Assembly: GCF_014643835.1 (NCBI RefSeq)
Contig: NZ_BMKD01000001.1
Location: 1-64,000 of the forward strand
Source: Mucilaginibacter rubeus
GTDB lineage: Bacteria; Bacteroidota; Bacteroidia; Sphingobacteriales; Sphingobacteriaceae
Direction of reading: 5' to 3'
Length of the DNA stretch: 64,000 nucleotides
Shown: positions 1-8,254 of the stretch, piece after piece
Layout of the letters: each line of letters starts with the position of its first letter
Numbering within the stretch: the first letter of the stretch is position 1
The notes under the pieces: model-generated
Databases searched by the model: none
What the model was told of the DNA's origin: nothing
The model's input: the letters and a program-made list of their open reading frames with translations, nothing else
Translations under genes and position numbers: made by a program

Positions 1-83
1 GTTTATTGAAGATAGCAAACATATTAACTGCTTTCAGCATTGCCTGTAAAAGCAAATGGCCGAATAATCTTTTGCTTTGCAAT

Positions 84-197
84 TTAATTATTCAGCCATT
101 TTAAGCCCTGTTGCGCAACGGCCACATTCATATCGGGCTTTTTTGTAATCCAGTACTGGTTATCTACCGTTATTAAACGGAATAAAATACCGTGTTT
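84..197 (-). pseudogene. possible C-terminal coding remnant, family unknown
   Basis: Reading the minus strand, 37 codons stay open between an in-frame TGA (198-200) and a TAA (84-86). The translation looks protein-like (VDNQYWITKKPD, ending QQGLKWLNN), but no start codon fits its 5' end. A second minus frame is open from about 242 down to about 160, so the two pieces could be one decayed gene broken by a frameshift. I do not recognise the family. It could also be chance coding potential in an intergenic region. Confidence 0.3.
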
Positions 198-355
198 TCA
201 CGGGTTGCGGGACCGTTTTTAAATGGCGAGATTTAAGCGTTGATTAAATCATGCAAAACAAGAACTGCCATTACCTATCACGGGTTGCTAATATTGCCTT
301 CAATAATAATTGATATAATATTTAAAACCTAAACCTTAACTTTAACCTTGTCTTT

Positions 356-383
356 ACACCCGTCAGTTTGATGGGTGTTTTTT
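356..383 (+). terminator. rho-independent terminator
   Basis: A 10-bp stem (356-365 with 369-378, one G-U pair, 3-base loop) is followed immediately by a run of T, so it points rightward. No plus-strand gene is visible to its left, so it ends either a transcript starting outside the window or an unannotated RNA, or it attenuates the gene at 467. It covers the ATG at 368, which argues against using that ATG as the start of the next gene. Confidence 0.65.
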
Positions 384-466
384 GTTTTATACCAGTTCAA
401 ATTCATGAGCGTTCAGTAAGCGGGCATTGTTGTTTAAATTACAATTTGTACTTACTTTCACCCTCA

Positions 467-3307
467 ATGAATCATCTGTTTACAGGTTACAAAACGCTTC
501 AAAAATTAATACTTCCGGCGCTGTTACTTTCTGCTACATTATCAAAAGCGCAGGTGTTTGGCGGTAATCCGCCTTCTATAAAGTGGAAACAGGTAAACAC
601 ACCGCCCGCGCGGGTAATATTCCCGGCCGGATTGGATTCGGCGGGATTAAGGGTTGCCAATATCGTGCAGCAAATGAACGGCCCGATCCGGTCAACAATC
701 GGCTTTAAGCAAAAACAAATCAGTATTGTATTGCAAAACCAAACCACCGTAGCCAACGGCTATGTAGGATTGGCCCCCTTCAGGAGCGAGTTTTTTTTAA
801 CCCCAGAGCAAAATAGCTTTGATATAGGCAGCCTGCCATGGCCGCAGCAACTGGCTATTCACGAGTACAGGCATGTGCAGCAGTACAATAATTTTAATGT
901 AGGCCTGTCGCATTTACTCCGCATAATTTTTGGCGAGGGCGGGCAGGCGCTGGGTAATGATTTGGCTGTACCTAACTGGTTTTTTGAGGGCGACGCTGTA
1001 TTTAACGAAACCCTGGTAAGCGAACAGGGCAGGGGCCGGCTGCCTTATTTTTTTACAGGTTACCGTGCGTTGTGGGCTGCGGATAAGAACTACAGCTATA
1101 TGAAGCTTCGCAATGGCTCGTACCGCGATTATGTGCCCGATCATTACCCGCTCGGCTATATGATGGTAGCCTACGGTCGCGAAAAATATGGCAGCGAACT
1201 ATGGAAAAACGTAACACATGACGCCGCGGCCTATCGCGGTGGCTTTTATCCTTTTCAATGGGCTGTTAAAAAATACACCGGCGAAAGTTTCAAAACCTTT
1301 TCAAATAACGGGTTTGCTTATTTCAAACAGCAATTTGCCGAAGATAACACCCAACCGGTTGCAGAACGAAGGACACATTTTGACGCCAACCGGCAATACC
1401 CGGCTTTTGTGAATGATAGTACGCTCATCTATGCCAAAAATACTTACGATCACTTGCCCGCCTTTGTCATTAAAAACGGTAGTAAAGAAGTGAAAATCAG
1501 CACCCGTTCCTATTCATTGGATAGTTATTTTGATTATCACAACGGTAAAATAATTTATACATCCTATCGGCCGGATTTACGCTGGGGCTACCGTAATTAT
1601 AGTGAATTGATGCTGCTTGATGCAAAAACAGGCCAGGAACACCGGATCACCTCAAAAGCAAAATACTTTTCGCCTGCTTTTAGTGCCGATGGTCAAAGTA
1701 TTGTTGCTGTACGGGTTGATCCATCAGGTGCAAGCCGGCTACATATTTTGGATACTGCAGGGAAACTGCAACAGGAAATTCCAAATCCCCGGGGGCTGTT
1801 TTATACTTACCCTAAGTTTTATGGCGATGGCAAACTGCTGTCGGCAGCGCGCAATAAGGAAGGCAAAATGGGGATAGCCCTTACCGAGATTGCTACCGGT
1901 AAAACGGATTATTTAACGCCACTGAGTTATCGCCCGATAGGTTTTATCGCCCTGAAAAAGGATACGCTTTATTTTACCCAAACCGATGGTAAAAACGACC
2001 GCCTGTTTGTAATGATGCTTAACGATAAAAGTGTTTATGAGATGCTGCCTACCGGTAACGACAGTGGCATAGGTTATTATCAACCTGCTGTAAGCGACAA
2101 TAAACTGGCCTGGGTAGGTTTTACAGCTGATGGTTACCGGATTAGCCAGGCTAACAAAAAAGATTTAAAATGGATAGCCGCCGGGGGGGATTATGCACGC
2201 TACCTGCCCGACCTGGGGATCACCGCGCTCAAAAAAGATTCGGCTGCCAATTTAGTTGCCGAAATAACTAATAAGCCTTTGCAGGTTACCAACTATTCCA
2301 AAGCGCATGGATTGTTTAATTTTCACAGTATCATCCCCAACATCAGCGACCCTAATTATTCATTCGCTATCACAGGCGAGAACGTGTTGAATACTTTTCA
2401 GTCCGAGTTGTCTTTTGATTATAATACTAACGAAGGCTACAAGCAGTTTGGTTTCGATGCCATTTATGGGGCCTTATTCCCCTATATTTCGGCCGGGGCC
2501 GATTATACACTCGACAGGCGGAGCTTTTATAAAGGCCAATACGTTTACTGGAACGAGACTGCTGTACATAGTGGCTTGCGGGTCCCCCTGAATTTTAGTG
2601 AAGGCAAGCGTTTAACCAGTATTACCCTTGGCAGCGACCTGTATTTTAACAGCATCAACTTTCAACAAGCCTACAAAAGCAGTTTTGCAGATAGATCGTA
2701 CAGTTATCTGAATAACTATATCAGTTTTAGCAATCAAACGCAACAGGCACAGAAAAATATTTATCCCCGGTTTGCGCAAAGCATAGGCGTCAATTATAAA
2801 TCGGCAGTTTCGGGCTCAGGAGCAACACAACTGTTAACAACCGGGTCGTTTTACTTCCCTGGCTTGTTTGTGAACCACAACTTTGTCATCAGCCTGGCGC
2901 GCCAGCAAAAAGGAAAAGATAATGTAATCAGTTTCTCTAATGATTTCCCTTTCTCCAAAGGTTATACCGCCGAAAACCTGGATAATATGAATAAGATTGG
3001 CTTAACCTATCATATGCCAATAGCGTATCCTGATGCAGGTTTCGGTAACCTGTTTTACCTGTTACGCTTACGTACTGCATTGTTTTTTGATTATACCCAT
3101 GCCAGCGCATCAAACTTTTTTACCGATGGCAGCAGCTTTAAACAAAACTTCAGGTCAGTGGGCGGTACCTTGTATTTCGATACCAAGTTCTTTAATCAAA
3201 ACAGTATCACATTCGGTGTCAGGTATAGCAGGCTGCTGGACGAAGATTTTTTTGGCGGAGTAGGGAGAAACAGGATAGAGCTGGTTTTGCCGGTTACATT
3301 TTTTTGA
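467..3307 (+). CDS. outer-membrane propeller/beta-barrel protein with gluzincin-like metallopeptidase motif
   Basis: Predicted 946-residue exported protein. The ATG at 467 is preferred over one at 368, because it gives a clean signal peptide (MNHLF... cut near SKAQ) and the upstream ATG lies inside a terminator. HEYRH (residues 132-136) followed by a W-x-x-EGD motif (E174) has the arrangement of the two His and the Glu ligands in HExxH+E zinc peptidases. The middle (about 300-560) has TolB/PD40-like propeller repeats. The last 300 residues look like an outer-membrane beta-barrel ending in Phe (VTFF). A surface-exposed or periplasmic peptidase anchored by a barrel is my inference; substrate unknown. 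The gene is monocistronic, with a convergent neighbour 2 bases away. Confidence 0.75.
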   Translation: MNHLFTGYKTLQKLILPALLLSATLSKAQVFGGNPPSIKWKQVNTPPARVIFPAGLDSAGLRVANIVQQMNGPIRSTIGFKQKQISIVLQNQTTVANGYVGLAPFRSEFFLTPEQNSFDIGSLPWPQQLAIHEYRHVQQYNNFNVGLSHLLRIIFGEGGQALGNDLAVPNWFFEGDAVFNETLVSEQGRGRLPYFFTGYRALWAADKNYSYMKLRNGSYRDYVPDHYPLGYMMVAYGREKYGSELWKNVTHDAAAYRGGFYPFQWAVKKYTGESFKTFSNNGFAYFKQQFAEDNTQPVAERRTHFDANRQYPAFVNDSTLIYAKNTYDHLPAFVIKNGSKEVKISTRSYSLDSYFDYHNGKIIYTSYRPDLRWGYRNYSELMLLDAKTGQEHRITSKAKYFSPAFSADGQSIVAVRVDPSGASRLHILDTAGKLQQEIPNPRGLFYTYPKFYGDGKLLSAARNKEGKMGIALTEIATGKTDYLTPLSYRPIGFIALKKDTLYFTQTDGKNDRLFVMMLNDKSVYEMLPTGNDSGIGYYQPAVSDNKLAWVGFTADGYRISQANKKDLKWIAAGGDYARYLPDLGITALKKDSAANLVAEITNKPLQVTNYSKAHGLFNFHSIIPNISDPNYSFAITGENVLNTFQSELSFDYNTNEGYKQFGFDAIYGALFPYISAGADYTLDRRSFYKGQYVYWNETAVHSGLRVPLNFSEGKRLTSITLGSDLYFNSINFQQAYKSSFADRSYSYLNNYISFSNQTQQAQKNIYPRFAQSIGVNYKSAVSGSGATQLLTTGSFYFPGLFVNHNFVISLARQQKGKDNVISFSNDFPFSKGYTAENLDNMNKIGLTYHMPIAYPDAGFGNLFYLLRLRTALFFDYTHASASNFFTDGSSFKQNFRSVGGTLYFDTKFFNQNSITFGVRYSRLLDEDFFGGVGRNRIELVLPVTFF

Positions 3308-3309
3308 CG

Positions 3310-4107
3310 TTAATAAGCTTTGTTTCTGATGTAACCATCTCTTGGAAACACACCGGCTATATCACCATGACATTCATATAGAAAAGTTTTTCGGTTAATA
3401 AGGTAATCGAAAATTCGCTGATCTTTATTTGAGATTTTAAAGCCATATTTTTTTAATCGCATATACCCATAAATACCATAAGCTTGCGTTTCACTACATA
3501 TATTAACAAGCATTGCACGTAATTTAGTAACCTGTTTGTGCTTTGCAAGGCTATCTATTAACTTTGCTTCGTCGGTTTCATATGCGCCATCACCGCAGTA
3601 TAATCCGAACATTTCATGCTCGTTTAATTCTTTTTTTAGGTCGTCGATAGTTTTTGCAGAGTCATAAAATGCATTTCTTAATTTTAGATACTGCATAGCC
3701 TTTAAAGTATCTATTTTAGGGTGATTTCTGAGTATGTTGGATTTTCTATCGTAATCATTATAGCGTATTGATGTCCCCTGGCCGTATAGAACCGAACTTA
3801 AACAAATAGTGTCATCATGCACCAATAAATTTATATGATAGTCATAAGTACCGTTAAGTGTTATATTTATTAAACGGTGAGTATACCCGAAATCAACGTC
3901 TCTGTCATATACAAGTTTTACGTCGCTATTAACAGGTTCGCGGGTTTTCTTGATGCTATCAGCACGCTGATAAAGTCGGTTGGCAGATTTTTCCTGGTTC
4001 GCCAATGCTTCAAATTTGAGATAGAATGTTCTATCCAGATTTTGGCAGTAACCGTCACAAGTGGTTAGCAAAAGTAAAATGAACAATATCTTTTTTGCGA
4101 TCTTCAT
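3310..4107 (-). CDS. secreted hypothetical protein
   Basis: 265 residues starting with a typical export signal (MKIAKKILFILLLL, then TTC, then YCQ). The Cys at residue 17 is a possible but poor lipobox because Thr precedes it; cleavage near YCQ by signal peptidase I is equally possible. The rest is charged and contains no motif I recognise. The gene is noticeably more AT-rich than its neighbours, as are the orphan secreted genes at 29001 and 36261. It converges on the propeller/barrel gene with only 2 bases between stops. Function unknown. Confidence 0.65.
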   Translation of the reverse strand: MKIAKKILFILLLLTTCDGYCQNLDRTFYLKFEALANQEKSANRLYQRADSIKKTREPVNSDVKLVYDRDVDFGYTHRLINITLNGTYDYHINLLVHDDTICLSSVLYGQGTSIRYNDYDRKSNILRNHPKIDTLKAMQYLKLRNAFYDSAKTIDDLKKELNEHEMFGLYCGDGAYETDEAKLIDSLAKHKQVTKLRAMLVNICSETQAYGIYGYMRLKKYGFKISNKDQRIFDYLINRKTFLYECHGDIAGVFPRDGYIRNKAY

Positions 4108-4129
4108 TTAATGTTGCTTAACGGAATTT

Positions 4130-4162
4130 ACAAGATATCAGTTTTATGTCCTGATATCTTGT
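4130..4162. repeat. 12-bp perfect inverted repeat, word-like
   Basis: ACAAGATATCAG at 4130-4141 is matched by its exact reverse complement at 4151-4162 around a 9-base loop. It is followed by reiterations of the same word (tatcttg, tcttgaatc). It lies just after the cutC stop, with weak T-richness on the minus strand, so it may double as a terminator. The style resembles the other word-like intergenic repeats of this window. Confidence 0.7.
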
Positions 4163-4178
4163 ATCTTGAATCTTTTCT

Positions 4179-4925
4179 CTAACTATTCGCCAGCCTGATC
4201 AATTCCCTAACCCGGTCAACGCCGGTAACATCAATGCTGTATTCATCGCCGGCTTCGTTGCTCATGAGAATATGATCGTTATGAAATTTCATTTTACTGG
4301 CAATTTTTATCCTTGCCGATGAGTGTACTTCGGTAGCGCCGGTAAAATGGATCAGGTCGGCTACGTTAACTTCACTTACGCCGCTCCCGGGCATGATACT
4401 GATACGGCCTGCCGCCTGCTCAATAAGTCGGTTTAAGTTACTGGCGCCTTCAATAGCCGTGCTTTTACCACCCGAGGTCAGGATCCGCTCGCAGCCCATT
4501 TCTATAATTTCTTCAAGGGCTTTATGCTGATCGGCACACATGTCGAAGGCCCGGTGGAACGTTACGCCCAGGCCCCATTGCCGGGCAAGGCGCACCATTT
4601 CGGTACAGCGTTCTATATCTATGGTGCCGTCTTCCCGGAGTATGCCTATCACAATGCCATCGCATCCGGCGTCAATGCAATACCTGATATCGGCCATCAT
4701 GAGCTTGTACTCCATATCATTGTACAAAAAATCGCCGCCGCGCGGGCGGATGAGCACATACAGCTTGATATGGAGCAGGCTGCGGGCCATTAATATCGTA
4801 CCGTGAGATGGGGTGGTGCCGCCATCCTTCAAATTTTCGCAAAGTTCAACACGCACAGCGCCGCCCTCCTGGGCCGCCAGGGCCGATGTAACCGAATTAG
4901 CACAAACTTCGAGCGATACTTGCAT
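4179..4925 (-). CDS. cutC: copper homeostasis protein CutC family
   Basis: 248 residues, the usual CutC length, cytoplasmic TIM-barrel. Family signatures are present along the chain: VRVELCENL near the N-terminus, the RPRGGDF motif, TFHRAFDM, LTSGGK and the late PGSGV loop. CutC is classically linked to copper tolerance, but its biochemical activity is unsettled and a general role in metal or sugar-related chemistry remains possible. It is transcribed alone. The ATG at 4925 is directly preceded by a word-like hairpin repeat rather than a recognisable promoter. Confidence 0.92.
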   Translation of the reverse strand: MQVSLEVCANSVTSALAAQEGGAVRVELCENLKDGGTTPSHGTILMARSLLHIKLYVLIRPRGGDFLYNDMEYKLMMADIRYCIDAGCDGIVIGILREDGTIDIERCTEMVRLARQWGLGVTFHRAFDMCADQHKALEEIIEMGCERILTSGGKSTAIEGASNLNRLIEQAAGRISIMPGSGVSEVNVADLIHFTGATEVHSSARIKIASKMKFHNDHILMSNEAGDEYSIDVTGVDRVRELIRLANS

Positions 4926-4933
4926 GTTTTTTT

Positions 4934-5069
4934 AAGTCCATAGTCCATGGTCGATAGTCCATAGCCTTTTTTGTTCATAGTCTATAGTCGATAGTTCATA
5001 GACTACTACTGTTAAGTTAACTATATTCTGCAATATTAAGCCATGGACTATCGACTATGGTCCATGGCC
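4934..5069. repeat. word-like inverted repeat, TAGTCCATAG family
   Basis: The left arm (4934-4965) and right arm (5041-5069) are imperfect reverse complements built from permutations of the same words (agtccatag, tcgatag, ccatgg). Between them is another copy of the words (tagtctatagtcgatag). The same vocabulary, including the exact 15-mer GTCGATAGTCCATAG, returns at 40180-40342. The element fills the whole gap between cutC and the glycosylasparaginase gene and could form a long hairpin or cruciform. Confidence 0.85.
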
Positions 5070-5073
5070 TAAA

Positions 5074-6084
5074 TTATTTATAATAACTCTTGCCAGGTAT
5101 TAACAGATCCTGCTGCTGCGCATTGCAAACAGCGTATGAAAAACCGCTTTGTATGGCATATGCGCCATATTCACCCTTTTTATTGATAGCTAAAAAGCCA
5201 ACCTGGATCTTTTTTGCTATTTCCGGCTTCTTTTTGATAATGCGGTTTACGGCTTCCTTACAGGCATCCTCGGGCGATAAACCCTGGCGCATTAATTCAA
5301 CCACCAAGAAGCTGCCCACATTGCGGATCACCTCTTCGCCAACACCGGTTGATGTAGCACCGCCAACTTCATTATCTACGTAAAGGCCCGCGCCTATAAT
5401 AGGACTGTCGCCAACACGGCCATGCAGTTTGAAGGCCATACCGCTGGTAGTGCATCCGCCCGAGATATTGCCTTTGGCGTCAATAGCCAGCATACCAATA
5501 GTATCATGGTTATATTTATTGCCAGGTTTGCCGCCGTTTTCGATATTCATAACGGGGCTGTACTGGGCCTTTTTAAGCCACTCCTTCCAGATCTTTTCTG
5601 TTTCGGGGGTTAACAGTTTTTCTTTTTTCATACCCTGCTCAACGGCAAACTGGGTAGCACCTTCGCCAACCAGCATTACGTGAGGGGTTTTCTCCATCAC
5701 CAAGCGGGCCACCGAAATAGGGTGGGCTATATTCTCCATGGCTGCTACCGAGCCGCAGTTGCCAAACTCGTCCATGATACATGAGTCGAGGGTTACATGT
5801 CCGTCACGATCCGGCAAGCCGGTGCGGCCTACGGTATGGTTGGTAATATCTTCGGCTTCGGGAATGCGGGCGCCGGCTTCAATGGCGTCGAGCGCACGGC
5901 CCCCGGCTGATAATACTTTCCAGGCTCCTTTGTTGGCTATAATGCCAAAATCCCAGGTTGAAATTACGATAGGATAACCGCCTTCGGGCTTTGATATGAC
6001 AGTTTTTGCGATGGCAGATTTAGAAAGCGCTGCAAATGAAGCACCTGCAGCAGATAATTTAATGAACTTACGGCGGTTGTACAT
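5074..6084 (-). CDS. N4-(beta-N-acetylglucosaminyl)-L-asparaginase (glycosylasparaginase)
   Basis: 336 residues, Ntn-hydrolase fold of the isoaspartyl peptidase/asparaginase superfamily. The N-terminus is a Tat-type signal (RRKFIK, then an Ala-rich segment to AIAKT), so the enzyme should be periplasmic. The autoprocessing site is the HDTIGM motif with Thr195 as the new N-terminal nucleophile. The downstream GRVGDSPIIGAG substrate-binding stretch and the STGVGE motif are intact. The HDT-IGM context matches glycosylasparaginases such as that of Elizabethkingia rather than plant-type asparaginases. The expected role is removing GlcNAc from Asn of degraded glycopeptides. No partner glycan genes lie next to it. 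Confidence 0.9.
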   Translation of the reverse strand: MYNRRKFIKLSAAGASFAALSKSAIAKTVISKPEGGYPIVISTWDFGIIANKGAWKVLSAGGRALDAIEAGARIPEAEDITNHTVGRTGLPDRDGHVTLDSCIMDEFGNCGSVAAMENIAHPISVARLVMEKTPHVMLVGEGATQFAVEQGMKKEKLLTPETEKIWKEWLKKAQYSPVMNIENGGKPGNKYNHDTIGMLAIDAKGNISGGCTTSGMAFKLHGRVGDSPIIGAGLYVDNEVGGATSTGVGEEVIRNVGSFLVVELMRQGLSPEDACKEAVNRIIKKKPEIAKKIQVGFLAINKKGEYGAYAIQSGFSYAVCNAQQQDLLIPGKSYYK

Positions 6085-6106
6085 ACCGCTAATATATGAA
6101 AAACAG

Positions 6107-6226
6107 TTTTAAGTCGTAAGTTCTAAGTCTTCAGTCTGAAGTCGTAACTCTTGAGTTTTAAGTTAAGACCCTGTCAGGTTATAAAAATGAAGGTTTTTGA
6201 CCCGCGACTTAAGACTTTCGACTTTG
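6107..6226. repeat. word-like inverted repeat, AAGTCTTAAG family
   Basis: The gap between two minus-strand genes is filled by permutations of aagtc, taag and ttctaagtc at the left (6107-6165) and their reverse complements (gacttaagactttcgac) at the right (6205-6226). It is organised like the TAGTCCATAG repeats but uses an unrelated vocabulary. Confidence 0.75.
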
Positions 6227-6235
6227 AAAAAAAAG

Positions 6236-6676
6236 CTATTCGAAATCCCGCTGGCAATTAAAACAATGCCAGGCTTTACGGCTATAAAACGGGAATATCA
6301 TCAATAAAAATGAGATGATGGCAGTGAGCCAATGAACCCTTTTTTCGGTTGCAGAACCGTAGCGTACATTGGTTGAGCCACAATAAGGGCAAATCACCGC
6401 ATTAAGCGTTTCGTCGTCAATTTCAATATGGTCCTGGTCGTGCAGGTCACCTTCGGCAGCTAAGATTTCACGGCAACGCTCCAGGTCGCGCTCAAATATT
6501 TTTAGTTTAATACCGCCTACAGCCTGGTTGTAAAGCGGGTTTGAACCTATGGTGTTTTCATCGGCAATAAAGCAGGGAATGCCATAACCCTCCAGTTTGG
6601 TGCGGATGATATGTGCAAGCATCACATCATAATAAGTTTCAAATGTTATGATCTTTTCTTCGGGTTGAACGGCCAT
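6236..6676 (-). CDS. DUF2007-like protein with C-terminal zinc ribbon and membrane segment
   Basis: 146 residues from the ATG at 6676; a TTG seven codons upstream is less likely. The N-terminal half (about 8-65) resembles the DUF2007 'putative signal transducing protein' fold: EKIITFETYYDVMLAHI, then GIPCFIAD and a GGIKLKIFERD segment. A CPYCGS knuckle and a terminal CFNCQRDFE knuckle make a split zinc ribbon flanking one hydrophobic segment (LTAIISFLLMIFPF). Role unknown. It is divergent from the WYL regulator gene, sharing a 53-base intergenic region. Confidence 0.75.
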   Translation of the reverse strand: MAVQPEEKIITFETYYDVMLAHIIRTKLEGYGIPCFIADENTIGSNPLYNQAVGGIKLKIFERDLERCREILAAEGDLHDQDHIEIDDETLNAVICPYCGSTNVRYGSATEKRVHWLTAIISFLLMIFPFYSRKAWHCFNCQRDFE

Positions 6677-6729
6677 ATGTAGATAAATATTAATCAAAGG
6701 TAAATTGTTTTTTATTTAATTTGGACGCC

Positions 6730-7677
6730 ATGAACCGCATCGACCGAATATCAGCCATTTTGATCCAACTACAATCGCGCAGGGTAGTAAAGGCCGGTGA
6801 TATTGCCGATAGGTTCAACATTAGCCTGCGTACAGTTTATCGCGACATAAAAACGCTTGAAGAAGCAGGCATTCCCCTTATAGGCGAAGCCGGGGTTGGC
6901 TACTCTATTATGGATGGTTATCGCCTGCCCCCGGTAATGTTTACCCGCGAGGAAGCCACCGCTTTTTTAACCGCCGAAAAATTTGTTGAAAAGCTTACAG
7001 ATACCTCTACGATGGCGCAGTACCAATCGGCCATGTATAAGGTGAGGGCCATTCTTAAATCATCAGAAAAAGATGCTTTGGAAAATCTTGACGGCAGCAT
7101 CGAAGTACTGAAAAGCCATAGCCAAAAACGCGCCGGAAGTACTGATCATATTCAAACCATACTGGATTGTATCATTTGTAAGAAGATCATGTGCATTGAC
7201 TATTTCGCCGCCCACTCGCAGGAAAATACCAAACGCGATGTAGAGCCGGTCGGCGTTTTTTTCCTTGATAGTTTCTGGCACCTGATAGCTTACTGCCGCC
7301 TGCGCAGTGATTACCGCGATTTCAGGATCGACCGTATCAAAAAGCTGATGGTAACAGATAAAAGTTATATCAACAGCAAGCACCCTACGCTAAAGGATTA
7401 TATTGATAAGATGGCCAGCGAAAAGCAGCTTGAACAGGTGGTGATCAAAGTTGACAAGGAGATTCACAGCTACCTTGATCATCAAAAATACTATGGTGGT
7501 TTTGTATCTGAGAAAACTGTAGGCAATAAGATTGAAATGACTTTTTTGACCATCTCATTAGAAGGTTTCGCCCGATGGTATATGACCTTTGGCGACCGTG
7601 CTGAAATCATTAAACCAGATACACTGCTGCAGCGTGTACGGGAGATCACCGCGACCATAGCCCAAAAAATAAATTAA
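6730..7677 (+). CDS. WYL-domain transcriptional regulator (YafY/DeoR type)
   Basis: 315 residues from the ATG at 6730; a TTG three codons upstream is the alternative. N-terminal HTH_11 winged helix (RIDRISAILIQLQ, then ADRFNISLRTVYRDIKTLEEAG) followed by a WYL ligand-sensing domain (about 140-225; IDYFAAH, WHLIAYCRLR, FRIDRI) and a WCX-like C-terminus. Such proteins usually control neighbouring genes in response to small molecules or nucleic acid signals. A TGACA-N6-TGTCA palindrome 20 bases after its stop, ahead of the next gene, is a natural operator candidate (inference). Confidence 0.92.
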   Translation: MNRIDRISAILIQLQSRRVVKAGDIADRFNISLRTVYRDIKTLEEAGIPLIGEAGVGYSIMDGYRLPPVMFTREEATAFLTAEKFVEKLTDTSTMAQYQSAMYKVRAILKSSEKDALENLDGSIEVLKSHSQKRAGSTDHIQTILDCIICKKIMCIDYFAAHSQENTKRDVEPVGVFFLDSFWHLIAYCRLRSDYRDFRIDRIKKLMVTDKSYINSKHPTLKDYIDKMASEKQLEQVVIKVDKEIHSYLDHQKYYGGFVSEKTVGNKIEMTFLTISLEGFARWYMTFGDRAEIIKPDTLLQRVREITATIAQKIN

Positions 7678-7697
7678 TTTCTTTTCTTTTTTCCTGC

Positions 7698-7713
7698 TGA
7701 CATAAGGCTGTCA
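7698..7713. promoter_or_regulatory. TGACA-N6-TGTCA inverted repeat, candidate operator
   Basis: Perfect 5-bp half-sites (7698-7702 and 7709-7713) lie 86 bases before the EVE-gene ATG. A near-consensus -7 element (TTACTTTG, 7725-7732) follows. The position between the WYL regulator and its downstream genes suggests control by that regulator; this is not demonstrated. Confidence 0.5.
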
Positions 7714-7798
7714 CCAGTGCGTTGTTACTTTGTTTCATAATGGCAGGGGCAGGGCTTTTATTGGTCGTGTTTTTGCGGGTAATTTAAACCATACACTT

Positions 7799-8254
7799 AT
7801 GAAACATTGGATAATAGTAGTATCAAAAGATCACATTGGCCGTGGCATTTCCGGGGGATTTATTCAGGCCAATCATGGTAAACTGGCGCCGCTTAAACGT
7901 ATGGAGGTTGGCGACTGGGTAGCGGTGTATTCGCCTAAACAAAAGATGAACGGCAATGAGCCTTTGCAGGCTTTTACAGCCATTGGTCAGGTGCGTGACG
8001 AGGATATTTATCAGAAGCAAATGGCTATCGATTTTATCCCATACCGCCGCAATGTAAATTACTACGAATGTGCCGAAGTACCGATAGCCCCGATGATTGA
8101 CGAACTCGATTTTATCACCAACAAAAAAGCGTGGGGTTACAACTTCAGGTTTGGGTTTTTTGAAGTTCCCGGCGCAGATTTTAAGAAGATAAAGGAACAA
8201 ATGATCACTGCAAAACAACCACTATTAAATAAAGCTACGTTATGGAAAAATTAA
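7799..8254 (+). CDS. EVE domain protein
   Basis: 151 residues from the ATG at 7799; an upstream in-frame extension is rejected because it runs into the candidate promoter. Nearly the whole protein is an EVE domain (PUA-like): MKHWIIVVSKDHI at the start, GDWVAVYSPK, and FTAIGQVRDEDIY. EVE domains bind modified bases in DNA or RNA and occur in stress-response and defence contexts. Here the gene overlaps the next gene by 13 bases, so the two are translationally coupled, and it follows a WYL regulator. Substrate unknown. Confidence 0.88.
   Translation: MKHWIIVVSKDHIGRGISGGFIQANHGKLAPLKRMEVGDWVAVYSPKQKMNGNEPLQAFTAIGQVRDEDIYQKQMAIDFIPYRRNVNYYECAEVPIAPMIDELDFITNKKAWGYNFRFGFFEVPGADFKKIKEQMITAKQPLLNKATLWKN

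Noticed and set aside
368-466. N-terminal extension of the propeller/barrel gene from the ATG at 368
   Set aside because: It overlaps the terminator at 356-383, lacks export features, and the ATG at 467 gives a proper signal peptide.
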